Source: a bacterium (GTDB taxonomy: Bacteria; Patescibacteriota; Minisyncoccia; UBA6257; 2-01-FULL-56-20). Taken from it: a DNA stretch of 56,223 nt. Both the position numbers and the translations under genes were made by a program. The notes beneath the pieces are model-generated. The model did not search any database. It worked only from the letters and a program-made list of their open reading frames with translations, and was not told the DNA's origin. Positions 17,440 through 26,195 of the stretch are shown here, in pieces; within the stretch, counting starts at the first letter, position 1, and each line of letters starts with the position of its first letter. The stretch is taken from contig JAKAUM010000003.1 of assembly GCA_021827685.1 (NCBI GenBank), positions 1-56,223 on the forward strand, written 5' to 3'.

Positions 17440-18702
17440 ATGATTCTGTCCAATCTCCAGGAAAACGACCGCGAGGTCTATGAAATCATAAAGCGCGAAG
17501 AAAAGCGCCAGGAGGAAGGCATCGAGCTCATCGCAAGCGAAAACTATGTCTCGCGCGCCGTCCTTGAAGCCATGGGGTCGGTCCTTACAAATAAATACAG
17601 CGAGGGGTATCCGGGCAAGCGGTATTACGGCGGGAACGGGGTTATTGACGACGCGGAAAATCTTGCGATCTCGCGCGCAAAAGAGCTTTTCGGCGCGGAG
17701 CACGTGAACGTACAGCCCCTTTCGGGATCGCCCGCCAACCTTGCAGTATACATGGCGCTCCTGAATCCCGGCGACAAGGTGCTCGGATTTTCCCTCGACC
17801 AAGGAGGCCACCTTTCCCACGGCCATCCTTTGAACTTTTCGGGAAAGCTCTATTCGATCATCCCGTATTTCACGAAGCGGGATACCGAGACGATCGATAT
17901 GGACGAGGTGGAGGCGATCGCGCTCCGCGAACGGCCGAAGATGATTCTTGCGGGATTCTCGGCGTATTCGCGTTCGCTCGACTGGAAGCGCTTCCGCGCG
18001 ATCGCCGACAAGGCGGGCGCGTTCCTCTTCGCCGACATCGCCCACATTGCGGGCCTTATCGCCGGGAAACAGCTCGAGAACCCATTGCCCTTTTGCGACG
18101 TCGTTTCAACGACGACCCATAAGACGCTCCGCGGTCCCCGCGGCGCCATTATTATGTGCAAGGAAAAATTCGCCGCGGCAATCGACCGCGCGGTGTTCCC
18201 CGGCGTGCAGGGCGGCCCGCACGATCATGCGAACGCGGCGAAGGCGGTGGCGTTCGGAGAGGCGTTGAAGCCGGAATTCGCGGAATATTCTAGGCGGACC
18301 ATCGCGAACGCGCGCGCGCTCGCGGCGGCGCTCGCGGCGAAGGGGTATCGGGTCGTCTCGGGAGGAACCGACAACCACCTTATGCTCGTCGATGTGTTCG
18401 GCAGCAAGGGGATCACGGGCAAGGAGGCGGAGGCGGCGCTTGAGCGCGCAGGGATTTCCGTAAATAAAAATATGATCCCGTTCGATTCCAGGAAGCCGCT
18501 TGATCCGTCGGGAATCCGGCTTGGGACGCCCGCGCTGACTACGCGCGGATGCGGAGAAACCGACATGGGCGCCGTCGCGGACATTATCGATGAAGCGCTC
18601 CAAAACCGCGCGGATGAAGCGCGTCTCGCCGCCACCGCGGAGAAGGTGAGGGAATTCGCCCTCCGGTTTCCGGTACCCGGAATCGATGAGCATGGTGATT
18701 GA
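17440..18702 (+). CDS. glyA: Serine hydroxymethyltransferase
   Basis: IELIASENYVSRAVLEAMGSVLTNKYSEGYPGKRYYGG; PLP motif TTTHKTLRGPRG. Confidence 0.97.
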   Translation: MILSNLQENDREVYEIIKREEKRQEEGIELIASENYVSRAVLEAMGSVLTNKYSEGYPGKRYYGGNGVIDDAENLAISRAKELFGAEHVNVQPLSGSPANLAVYMALLNPGDKVLGFSLDQGGHLSHGHPLNFSGKLYSIIPYFTKRDTETIDMDEVEAIALRERPKMILAGFSAYSRSLDWKRFRAIADKAGAFLFADIAHIAGLIAGKQLENPLPFCDVVSTTTHKTLRGPRGAIIMCKEKFAAAIDRAVFPGVQGGPHDHANAAKAVAFGEALKPEFAEYSRRTIANARALAAALAAKGYRVVSGGTDNHLMLVDVFGSKGITGKEAEAALERAGISVNKNMIPFDSRKPLDPSGIRLGTPALTTRGCGETDMGAVADIIDEALQNRADEARLAATAEKVREFALRFPVPGIDEHGD

Positions 18703-19522
18703 CGGGAAAACGATTGCGGAAGGGATAAAGGAACGCCTCCGCCGCCTGCCGAAGCCGGAGAGATTCCTCGGCGCCGCGCTCGTGGGCGGCGATCCTGCGT
18801 CGCTTAACTTCTTGAAACAGAAAGAGCGGGTGGCGCGGGAGCTCGGCATCGAATTCCGCCTTTACGAATTGCCGCCCGCAATCTCGACGGATGGATTGCG
18901 CGCGGAGATCGGACGGCTGGCGCGGCCGAAAAACTGCGGCGGGTTCATCGTCCAACTCCCCCTGCCTCCGGAAATAAACCGGCATTACGCGCTGAACGCC
19001 ATCCCTAAAGAGAAGGATGTGGATTTTCTAAGCGAGCCGGCGCTCGGCGCGTTCTATACCGGCCGCAGTCCGGCCGTCCCGCCGTCCGCCGCGGCCGTAG
19101 AGGAGATTCTAAAACTCGAAGAGCGCGACTTGCGGGATCTTACAGTGGTCATGGCGGGTGCGGGATTCCTCGTCGGGAGGCCCGTCGGGTTTTGGCTCCA
19201 AAATCGCGTGGGAGAGCTCGTGGTTCTTGACCGCAGCGTGAATGATTTTCATAAGCGGCTCGCGGGCGCGGACATCGTGGTGAGCGGAACGGGCCATCCG
19301 AAGCTTTTCGGCGCGGAACACCTGAAAGAGGGCGCCCTGGTTATCGATTTCGGTTTCAGCCGCGGGGCGGGCGGAGAGATTTCCGGCGACTTCGATCCTG
19401 CGGGCGCCGAGGCCAAGGGCATCCGCTACACGCCGACGCCGGGAGGCACCGGTCCGATACTCGTCGCAAAACTGTACGAAAATTTTTACGTCCTGAACGG
19501 CGCTATGCCCGCGGAGTCTTAA
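18686..19522 (+). CDS. folD: Bifunctional methylenetetrahydrofolate dehydrogenase/cyclohydrolase
   Basis: GGFIVQLPLPPEI, KDVDFL, TPGGTGPILVAKLYEN. Confidence 0.93.
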   Translation: MSMVIDGKTIAEGIKERLRRLPKPERFLGAALVGGDPASLNFLKQKERVARELGIEFRLYELPPAISTDGLRAEIGRLARPKNCGGFIVQLPLPPEINRHYALNAIPKEKDVDFLSEPALGAFYTGRSPAVPPSAAAVEEILKLEERDLRDLTVVMAGAGFLVGRPVGFWLQNRVGELVVLDRSVNDFHKRLAGADIVVSGTGHPKLFGAEHLKEGALVIDFGFSRGAGGEISGDFDPAGAEAKGIRYTPTPGGTGPILVAKLYENFYVLNGAMPAES

Positions 19523-19591
19523 GCCGGGGCGGCGGGGTGGACTGGCACTCCGCGCCGTATGCAGAGAGAAGGGATATAACAGTGTCCGCTG

Positions 19592-19663
19592 TGCGCGCTG
19601 AGGGAATCGGACCCCCGACCTGCTCGGTGTAAACGAGTCGCTCTGCCACTGAGCTAAGCGCGC
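19592..19663 (-). tRNA. tRNA-Val(TAC)
   Basis: Reverse complement GCGCGCTTAGCTCAGTGGCAGAGCGACTCGTTTACACCGAGC... anticodon TAC. Confidence 0.92.
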
Positions 19664-19737
19664 CGTTGTCCACATCTTAACCGTAGCGGATAGTTTTGCA
19701 AGTTCTATAATAAAAGAGCAGTTATCGGGAGGGAACC

Positions 19738-20265
19738 TTGAGTTCATCGTATTATCATCAGCGGCACCACGCAAAGGTGACCGCCATGTGGCCGCCGCGC
19801 GCGGCGGCGAATGAAGAGGAGGCGCTCCGAAAAATATTCGGAACGCCTTCGCTGAAGCGCTCGTTGCGCCTCTGCGTGCGCCTCCGGCGCATGAAGGGGC
19901 GAGCGAGAGCAATAGCCCCGCCGGCGGGGTTGGTGAGAAAGAAGGTGGCAGGAAGGAACTACCACCATCTCACGCCCCGCGCCCGCCGAGGAGCCCCGTT
20001 TTACGGGGAAACCTCGCGGAATTTACTTTTAATCAAGAGGTGGCGCCATGTCGCATGGCATAAGGCGTTTCACCTTTTGACGTTAGAGGAAATCATCAAT
20101 TTCCTCACTTGCCGGCTCCGTGGTACTCCTGCACAGCTGCCCGTGGAAGCGAGTTATCGCATCCCGAACAGTTTGCAGAATGCACGGAAACGGCGCCGTC
20201 GCCAAGGACGGCGCGGTCAGCAAGGGTGGCGTTACGAGCGCCACTGTGCCGCCAGATTATTTTAA
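19738..20265 (+). CDS. Small HNH-like protein (TTG start); C-terminal Arg-rich part doubtful
   Basis: Core GRNYHHLTPRARRGAPFYGETSRNLLLIKRWRHVAWHKAFHLLTLEEIINFL reads as a conserved HNH-like module; Shine-Dalgarno GGGAGGG before TTG. The C-terminal part overlaps hairpin-rich DNA. Confidence 0.55.
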   Translation: MSSSYYHQRHHAKVTAMWPPRAAANEEEALRKIFGTPSLKRSLRLCVRLRRMKGRARAIAPPAGLVRKKVAGRNYHHLTPRARRGAPFYGETSRNLLLIKRWRHVAWHKAFHLLTLEEIINFLTCRLRGTPAQLPVEASYRIPNSLQNARKRRRRQGRRGQQGWRYERHCAARLF

Positions 20266-20270
20266 CGGCT

Positions 20271-20300
20271 GGCCCCGGACATGTTCCGGGGCCGCATTTT
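20271..20300 (+). terminator. Rho-independent terminator
   Basis: GGCCCCGGA-catgt-TCCGGGGCC followed by GCATTTT. Confidence 0.7.
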
Positions 20301-20336
20301 GTTCCTGTTCAATTTTGGTGCTATAGTGGAGCCATC

Positions 20337-21041
20337 ATGCGCATCCTCGTCGTTGAAGACGACCGGGAGACGGCGTCCATTCTCAAGGCGTGCCTCGAGG
20401 CGGAATGCTACAGCGTTGACGTGGAGCACGACGGGGACAAGGGGTCGTACCGCGCGCGGACGAACCGGTACGATCTCATCCTTTTGGACAATATACTGCC
20501 GGGGAAGCACGGGCCGGAGATCTGCGCCGAACTCCGGCGGTATAAAATGGACGTGCCGGTGCTCATGCTCTCCGTACGCTCGGAAGTGGACGAGAAGGTA
20601 GGGGTTCTCGACTGCGGCGCGGACGACTATATGACCAAACCATATGCGTTCGCCGAAGTATCGGCGCGGGTTCGGACGCTTTTGCGGAGGCCTGCGCGGC
20701 GGGAATCCGAAGAGCTCCGCGCGGGAGACGTAGTCCTCAATCGTTCGTCGTTTGCCGTATCTTGCGCCGGCCGCCCGGCGCGCCTCACCCCGAAGGAGTT
20801 TTCGATACTGGAGTATTTAATGAAGCACAGGGGCCGCGCAGTGTCCCGCGCGGAACTTTTAGAACACGCGTGGGACGGCGAAGCCGATCCATTTTCAAAT
20901 ACCGTGGAAGCCCACCTCTGGAGCCTGCGGAAAAAAATCGGTGGGGCGCGGGGGCGGGATCGCGCGGCGGACGCCGCCGCGCCGGCGGGATTGATCCGCA
21001 CCATCCCCGGCCGGGGCTATATGATCTCCGATGCCGGCTGA
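20337..21041 (+). CDS. OmpR/PhoB-family response regulator
   Basis: MRILVVEDD, phospho-acceptor LILLDNILPG, C-terminal winged-helix LTPKEFSILEYLMKHRGRAVSRAELLEHAW. Confidence 0.93.
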   Translation: MRILVVEDDRETASILKACLEAECYSVDVEHDGDKGSYRARTNRYDLILLDNILPGKHGPEICAELRRYKMDVPVLMLSVRSEVDEKVGVLDCGADDYMTKPYAFAEVSARVRTLLRRPARRESEELRAGDVVLNRSSFAVSCAGRPARLTPKEFSILEYLMKHRGRAVSRAELLEHAWDGEADPFSNTVEAHLWSLRKKIGGARGRDRAADAAAPAGLIRTIPGRGYMISDAG

Positions 21042-22353
21042 TACGGCAATCGGCGGACAGGACGCGCGCGAACGGCTCTTAGAATTCGTCCTTCTTGGTT
21101 CCCTGGCGGCGCTCGCCGTTATCGATTGCTCAATCCTCTACTATTCCGCCGTCGACGGCGCGGCATACGGCGGCGTTTCATTCGCGGAATTTTCCGTTCT
21201 CCCGGCATTCTTCCTTTTTCTTTTCGTACTCGCGCGGCGCGGCCATCCAAAACTCGTATCATGGCTCCTCGTCGGCGCGTATTGCGCGGCCGTGGGCTAT
21301 GCCGCGTACGCATGGAATGCCGACCTCGAAACCACCGTGCTGAGCTTGGTACTCGTTACGCTTATCGCGGGCCTTCTCCTCGGCCCGCGATTCGGCGTTC
21401 TCACGACCGCGGCCACGGCCGCCTCGGTGGTTCCGATATGGTACGCGCAGTGGCACCATATAATCCCCGAATTCCAGGAGGACGGGCCGAACGCGATAAT
21501 CGCCATAGCTGCCGGCGGGTTGTACCTTCTCATCATCCTTGCGGCATGGTCGGCGAACCGCGGGACGGAGCGGTCGCTTTCGCGTGCGCTCCAATCGGAG
21601 GCGGAACTCAAGAACCGCCTCCGCGAGAGCGAGCTCGGGAAAATCGAACAACTATACCGCTTTGCGGAATTCGGCCGCCTCTCGTCGGGGCTTTTCCACG
21701 ATCTTCTGAACATCATGAACGCGCTCTCGCTCGGGGATGCGCGGCCGGACGGCGCGGCGCGCGGCGCGACAGAACGGGAAACAGCGCGCGAGACAAAAGA
21801 AAAAATGGACCGTGCCCTCAGGCTCAATGGGCGCGTCGAAAATTTCATGCGGGCGATCAGGCGACAGCTCGCGGGCGGCGGCGCAAGCGAGGATTTCTCG
21901 ATCGCCGAGGTGGTTGAGCAGGCCATGGGGCTTCTCTCCCACAAGGCGCAGGAAGCGCACGTGCGGATTTCTTTCGCGCACGACGTCCGCGACTCCCTGC
22001 AATGGCGCGGCAATCCGTTCAGATTCCATCAAGTCATAATGAACATCGCCGCGAACGCGATTGAGGCGTGCGAATTGGCGCCCCGCGGCGGCGCCCCGCG
22101 CACGGTGGAGATTTCCGCCCGCCGCCGCGGGGCGAAATTCGCGGTAACCGTACGCGACAACGGTTCGGGCATCGCGCCCCCGCTCCGCGTAAAAATATTC
22201 AATCCGTTTTTCACGACGAAGGGCCCCGCGCGCGGCATGGGACTCGGCCTCGCTATTACGAAACGCATCGTCGAGCGCGATCTCCGCGGCACGATTTCGG
22301 TCGAGAGCGAGGAAGGGAAAGGAACGGTCTTCACCGTGGAATTTCCCCGCTGA
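21031..22353 (+). CDS. Membrane sensor histidine kinase
   Basis: Six hydrophobic segments, H-box SSGLFHDLLNIMNAL, N-box IMNIAANAIEA, G-boxes DNGSGIAPP and GMGLGLAITKRIV; overlaps the response regulator gene. Confidence 0.92.
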   Translation: MPADTAIGGQDARERLLEFVLLGSLAALAVIDCSILYYSAVDGAAYGGVSFAEFSVLPAFFLFLFVLARRGHPKLVSWLLVGAYCAAVGYAAYAWNADLETTVLSLVLVTLIAGLLLGPRFGVLTTAATAASVVPIWYAQWHHIIPEFQEDGPNAIIAIAAGGLYLLIILAAWSANRGTERSLSRALQSEAELKNRLRESELGKIEQLYRFAEFGRLSSGLFHDLLNIMNALSLGDARPDGAARGATERETARETKEKMDRALRLNGRVENFMRAIRRQLAGGGASEDFSIAEVVEQAMGLLSHKAQEAHVRISFAHDVRDSLQWRGNPFRFHQVIMNIAANAIEACELAPRGGAPRTVEISARRRGAKFAVTVRDNGSGIAPPLRVKIFNPFFTTKGPARGMGLGLAITKRIVERDLRGTISVESEEGKGTVFTVEFPR

Positions 22354-22474
22354 AGAAGTGCGCTTTGGATGTTGACACGGGGGCAAAAACAATTCATTCT
22401 AAGCGTGCGAATAATAGGACGGCGATTTCATAATTACGAAATAATTCTCGGACGCGCTTAATAAAGAAATCCCC

Positions 22475-23701
22475 ATGAATGATTGGGTAAATATTAGGAC
22501 GGACACTGACTTTACTGAATTAAGAGGGCAGTCTCCCCTTTTACAATGCTTATTGCGGCCCGACATCGACAAGGAACTTTTTAGACGCTTGCTCGCTCGA
22601 GGGGCGCCCGCCAATTTATCTTCGGACGAAGCGGGTCGCATTGTTGCCGAAAAACTAAATAAGATTATCGAGTGGAGGGCAATGCTCGATGATAAATTTG
22701 TAGGTCGACAGGAAGACAGAATCTTTTGTTTGCTCTGCCTGGGGCATCTAATCTCGGCTCACTATTCCGGTAAGGCGCAATCCTTAGGTGCGATTGATTG
22801 GACGTTGATACGCTTGTCCAATGCCATAGCCGACAGAAAGCCCATTATTTTTACTTTTTGCTTCGGTGGGTATAAGTGCCATACTTCCCCATCGTATCCG
22901 GAGGTAGATTGGGCGGAGTTATTCAATCTGAATTATTTTGTCTCATACCTCTATCCGATTATCAAGGGATACCCGCATGGAGTCGAGATAGAATACGAGT
23001 CAGAAGAGGCATCTATCCAATTTAATAATGTTCCGCAAGAGCAAACCGATAGATACACGGCATCGTTCGGGAAGCTGCTGGAATACTATACGAGCAAATT
23101 ATTATCTAGGTACGGGCTACGTCTCGCGCTTAGGTTAGTAACCGCAAGGGGCCTTTATCCGGAAGGCGTGGATAAGCTTTATGAGCTGATGGATCAGAAG
23201 AAACCACATTACCGAAAACTTATTGACGGACTTCACGAAGCGGATAGAGATAAATGGCTTCAACGCGCCGCGTCTAATTATATGTGGGATCACGGGATCG
23301 TTAACCATGGTGATCTGTCTAAAATAGAACGAGATAAAATCGTAAGAGAAGCGCGCATCGACAACGAAGCCTTTTTAGATGCCGATTATACCTTGAGGGC
23401 GGGTTGGTTTGAGTATGCGTACAGGGTTCCCCTGGTCGGGACTTGGGGCCGGATGCCCAGCGCGCAGCCCTCCGATGGCTGGCTACATCTGAAATCTACC
23501 GCCGCATCCCTAGTGGATTTTTGGATCGGAACCGGCTTTCTAGAGGATATGGGTAACAAAAAATACCGTGAGACTATCCTATCGGAATCACAGATTGGAC
23601 ATCTTGGCAAAGATATATCCTATCTAGACAATACGGACCAGGAATTAAAACAAGTTTCCGCGAACTTCGATAAGGTTCCAGTGTTTAAGCGGAGGAGTTA
23701 G
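22475..23701 (+). CDS. Conserved-looking hypothetical protein of unknown function (408 aa)
   Basis: Long ORF with PIIFTFCFGGYKCHTSPSYPEVDWAELFNLNYFVSYLYPIIKGYPHGVEIEYESEE; upstream TTGACA-N17-CATTCT promoter-like element. Confidence 0.75.
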   Translation: MNDWVNIRTDTDFTELRGQSPLLQCLLRPDIDKELFRRLLARGAPANLSSDEAGRIVAEKLNKIIEWRAMLDDKFVGRQEDRIFCLLCLGHLISAHYSGKAQSLGAIDWTLIRLSNAIADRKPIIFTFCFGGYKCHTSPSYPEVDWAELFNLNYFVSYLYPIIKGYPHGVEIEYESEEASIQFNNVPQEQTDRYTASFGKLLEYYTSKLLSRYGLRLALRLVTARGLYPEGVDKLYELMDQKKPHYRKLIDGLHEADRDKWLQRAASNYMWDHGIVNHGDLSKIERDKIVREARIDNEAFLDADYTLRAGWFEYAYRVPLVGTWGRMPSAQPSDGWLHLKSTAASLVDFWIGTGFLEDMGNKKYRETILSESQIGHLGKDISYLDNTDQELKQVSANFDKVPVFKRRS

Positions 23702-23843
23702 TTGCGTGAGGGATATTACTGAATATTCGTCGACACTCGCTATCGCGAAAGTCGTCGGTGTCGCTGAACCCTCGCCTCTATAATTTGACTATATTCCGCC
23801 AAACGGCAGAAGGGGAATCGGAGTCATTCGTGCAGTATTGGTG

Positions 23844-23915
23844 TACCCCCGGAGGGAATCGAACCCCCATCAAGACCTTAGAAGAGTCCTGCTTTATCCA
23901 TTAAGCTACGGGGGC
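23844..23915 (-). tRNA. tRNA-Arg(TCT)
   Basis: Reverse complement GCCCCCGTAGCTTAATGGATAAAGCAGGACTCTTCTAAGGTCTTGATGGGGGTTCGATTCCCTCCGGGGGTA; anticodon TCT. Confidence 0.92.
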
Positions 23916-24075
23916 GTCGGTGGCGGGTGGCGCGCGGCGCGAACGCGCCGCGCGCCACCCGCTCGTCCTACGCGCATTGATTCTAAAACAGGAATAAGAT
24001 ACCGTGAAGAGGCATTTCGGCAACCGTTTTCGGCGGCGGGATGGCGGGCGGGGTGCCGCCGCATTGCGCCGTGCG

Positions 24076-24146
24076 CGGGCTGTAGTGTAACGGCAGCACG
24101 AGTCCTTTGGGAGGATTTAGTCCCGGTTCAAATCCGGGCAGCCCGA
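24076..24146 (+). tRNA. tRNA-Pro(TGG)
   Basis: CGGGCTGTAGTGTAACGGCAGCACGAGTCCTTTGGGAGGATTTAGTCCCGGTTCAAATCCGGGCAGCCCGA; anticodon TGG. Confidence 0.92.
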
Positions 24147-24170
24147 CAAAACTTTTATCTCTCCGTAACG

Positions 24171-24242
24171 TGCCGCGGGAGGGAATTGAACCCCCGACAC
24201 GACGCTCTTCAGGCGTCTGCTCTACCACTGAGCTACCGCGGC
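24171..24242 (-). tRNA. tRNA-Phe(GAA)
   Basis: Reverse complement GCCGCGGTAGCTCAGTGGTAGAGCAGACGCCTGAAGAGCGTC...; anticodon GAA. Confidence 0.94.
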
Positions 24243-25354
24243 TATCTTTTCATCTTCAGCATGATGCGCTTCTCCTCCGGCTTCACGGCATCTATCACGA
24301 AACGGTAGGTCTGGCCGGGCGCGAGCGCCGCCTTCATTTCGTCCTGCCCGCCGAATTCGGAAACATGGACCATGCCCTGAAGATCGCCCGGGAGCGCGAC
24401 GATCGCGCCGAACGGGTTCAGCTTGTACACGCGGCCTTCCACCGCTGAACCGGGAGCGATCTCGGCGGGGAGTTTCGTCCAGGGATCCTCCTTGAGCGCT
24501 TTAAGGGAGAGAAATACGCGGCCCTCCTTAATGTCCGTGATTTTCGCCGTAAGCTCGTCATTCACCTTTACGAGTTCCTTGGGATTTTCGACGAGCTTGT
24601 AGTCGAGTTCGGAGATGTGGATCATGCCCTCGATCTGCGGGTTGTCCGCAAAGCGGACGAATACGCCGAAGTCGGCGACGCCGGAGACGATGCAGGGGAC
24701 GACCTGTCCCACCGAGTAGGCGGCGAGCAGGTCTTTCATGTTCGCCGCAAGCACCTCGCGTTCGGAGACGATGATCTTGTTCGTCCGCGTGTTCACGTCG
24801 ATGATCTTCACGGAGAGCTCCTGCGCTTCGAGCTTCGCGAGCTCTTCGGCGATCTTCGTGCGGTCGCCGTCGGCCACTTTAGGATAATGCTCCGTCGAGA
24901 GCTGGGAAACCGGCAGGAAAGCGCGGAGTTCTTCGCCCGCCGGCGTGGCTACGGAAACCATGAGGCCTCCCGCGTTCGCCCCGATCACCTTCGCTTTCAC
25001 GACTTCGCCCGCTTCGGCGAGCTCTTTCGCGGCCTGCCAGAGCTTCTGCCTTCCGGCTTCGGCGATAGAAAGCTCGATATGGCCGTCCGGGCCGTCGAGG
25101 GAGACGATTTTCGCGTGCGCCCTGGCGCCCGGCTCCAGATCGCGGAGCGCCTCTTTCGCGTTCATGTATTCCACGCCGTAAACGATGCCCGTGCCGAACC
25201 GGCCCATATCGAAATACGCTTTGCGCGGGACCTTTTTCATAAGCGCGACCTCGATGACGGATCCTTCCTTCGGCCAGTCGGCCGCGGAGAGTTCCGTTTT
25301 CATCGTCTGGACGAGGCCGGTTCCCGCGCTATTTTTTTCTTCCTCCTTTTGCAT
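24242..25354 (-). CDS. rpsA: 30S ribosomal protein S1-like (tandem S1 domains)
   Basis: Repeated S1 domains, e.g. VVPCIVSGVADFGVFVRFADNPQIEGMIHISELDY and AVEGRVYKLNPFGAIVALPGDLQGMVHVSEFG; start ATGCAAAAGGAGG at 25354. Confidence 0.88.
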   Translation of the reverse strand: MQKEEEKNSAGTGLVQTMKTELSAADWPKEGSVIEVALMKKVPRKAYFDMGRFGTGIVYGVEYMNAKEALRDLEPGARAHAKIVSLDGPDGHIELSIAEAGRQKLWQAAKELAEAGEVVKAKVIGANAGGLMVSVATPAGEELRAFLPVSQLSTEHYPKVADGDRTKIAEELAKLEAQELSVKIIDVNTRTNKIIVSEREVLAANMKDLLAAYSVGQVVPCIVSGVADFGVFVRFADNPQIEGMIHISELDYKLVENPKELVKVNDELTAKITDIKEGRVFLSLKALKEDPWTKLPAEIAPGSAVEGRVYKLNPFGAIVALPGDLQGMVHVSEFGGQDEMKAALAPGQTYRFVIDAVKPEEKRIMLKMKR

Positions 25355-25444
25355 GTGGGCTCTATTATATACCGCGCCCGCACGGGTGTCCAGAACGGAA
25401 AATTTCGGTTGCATGTGCGCCGATTTTTTGATAAAATAGCCGAT

Positions 25445-26017
25445 ATGATCCTGAGCTATTTCGGGGGCGGTTCGTTTAGGTTGCAAAGCGGCGATACTTC
25501 GCTCTTGCTCGATCCGGAGAACAACCGCCTGAAGGCGGATCTTACTTTACGTACGCTCACGGACGCGGAAAATCCTTTCGCAGGCGCGGAGCAGGGCGCG
25601 GCGATATCTTTTCCCGGCGAATACGAAATAAAGGGGATTGAAATCACGGGATTCGCCGTACCGGACGAATCAACCGAGAAGTTCATAAAAACCGCCTATG
25701 CGGTCGGATGGGAAGAAATGAAATTCGTGTTTCTCGGCCATCTTTCCAGGCCGGTTGACGCGGCGTTGATGGAGGAATTCGGCGACCCCGACGTGCTTAT
25801 CCTCCCCGCCGGCGGAGGGCATTTTCTCGATCCCGAAGTCGCGGCGAAAATCGCGAAACAGCTCGAGGCGCGCATCGTCGTGCCGAGTTTCTGCAAGGAC
25901 CCGGACGAGTTTCTCAAAGCGCTCGGCCAGAAAGCCGAAAAGGCGGAGAAGTTCGTTTTTAGGGAGAAGGACATCGCGGGCGAGAAAGGGCGGCCGGTCG
26001 TCTTGAGCGCCGCATAG
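25445..26017 (+). CDS. MBL-fold metal-dependent hydrolase-like protein (COG2220-like), metal site probably degenerate
   Basis: MILSYFGGGSFRLQSGDTSLLLDP, SFPGEYEIKGIEI, FVFLGHLSRPVDAALMEEFGDPDVLILPAGGG. Confidence 0.7.
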   Translation: MILSYFGGGSFRLQSGDTSLLLDPENNRLKADLTLRTLTDAENPFAGAEQGAAISFPGEYEIKGIEITGFAVPDESTEKFIKTAYAVGWEEMKFVFLGHLSRPVDAALMEEFGDPDVLILPAGGGHFLDPEVAAKIAKQLEARIVVPSFCKDPDEFLKALGQKAEKAEKFVFREKDIAGEKGRPVVLSAA

Positions 26018-26020
26018 CGC

Positions 26021-26173
26021 ATGGAAGAGGCGCGTACGGGAAAGGCGCATGACGGGCTGCTCGATCGCGCGCGGGCGCTCCCCGGCGGGACGAAGAAGAA
26101 AATCGTCGCCTGGGCGACCGCGGCCGTGATGGCAGTAGTCCTCTATATATGGATCTCCTATTTTATCCGTTAA
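26021..26173 (+). CDS. 50-aa single-TM protein
   Basis: MEEARTGKAHDGLLDRARALPGGTKKKIVAWATAAVMAVVLYIWISYFIR, in the gap between the MBL-like gene and gyrA. Confidence 0.5.
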   Translation: MEEARTGKAHDGLLDRARALPGGTKKKIVAWATAAVMAVVLYIWISYFIR

Positions 26174-26195
26174 ATCACGCAATATAACTTTCGCC

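Noticed and set aside
24617-25444. Long upstream extension of the 25445 gene (ORF from 24617)
   Set aside because: The extension is antisense to rpsA; the natural start is ATG 25445.
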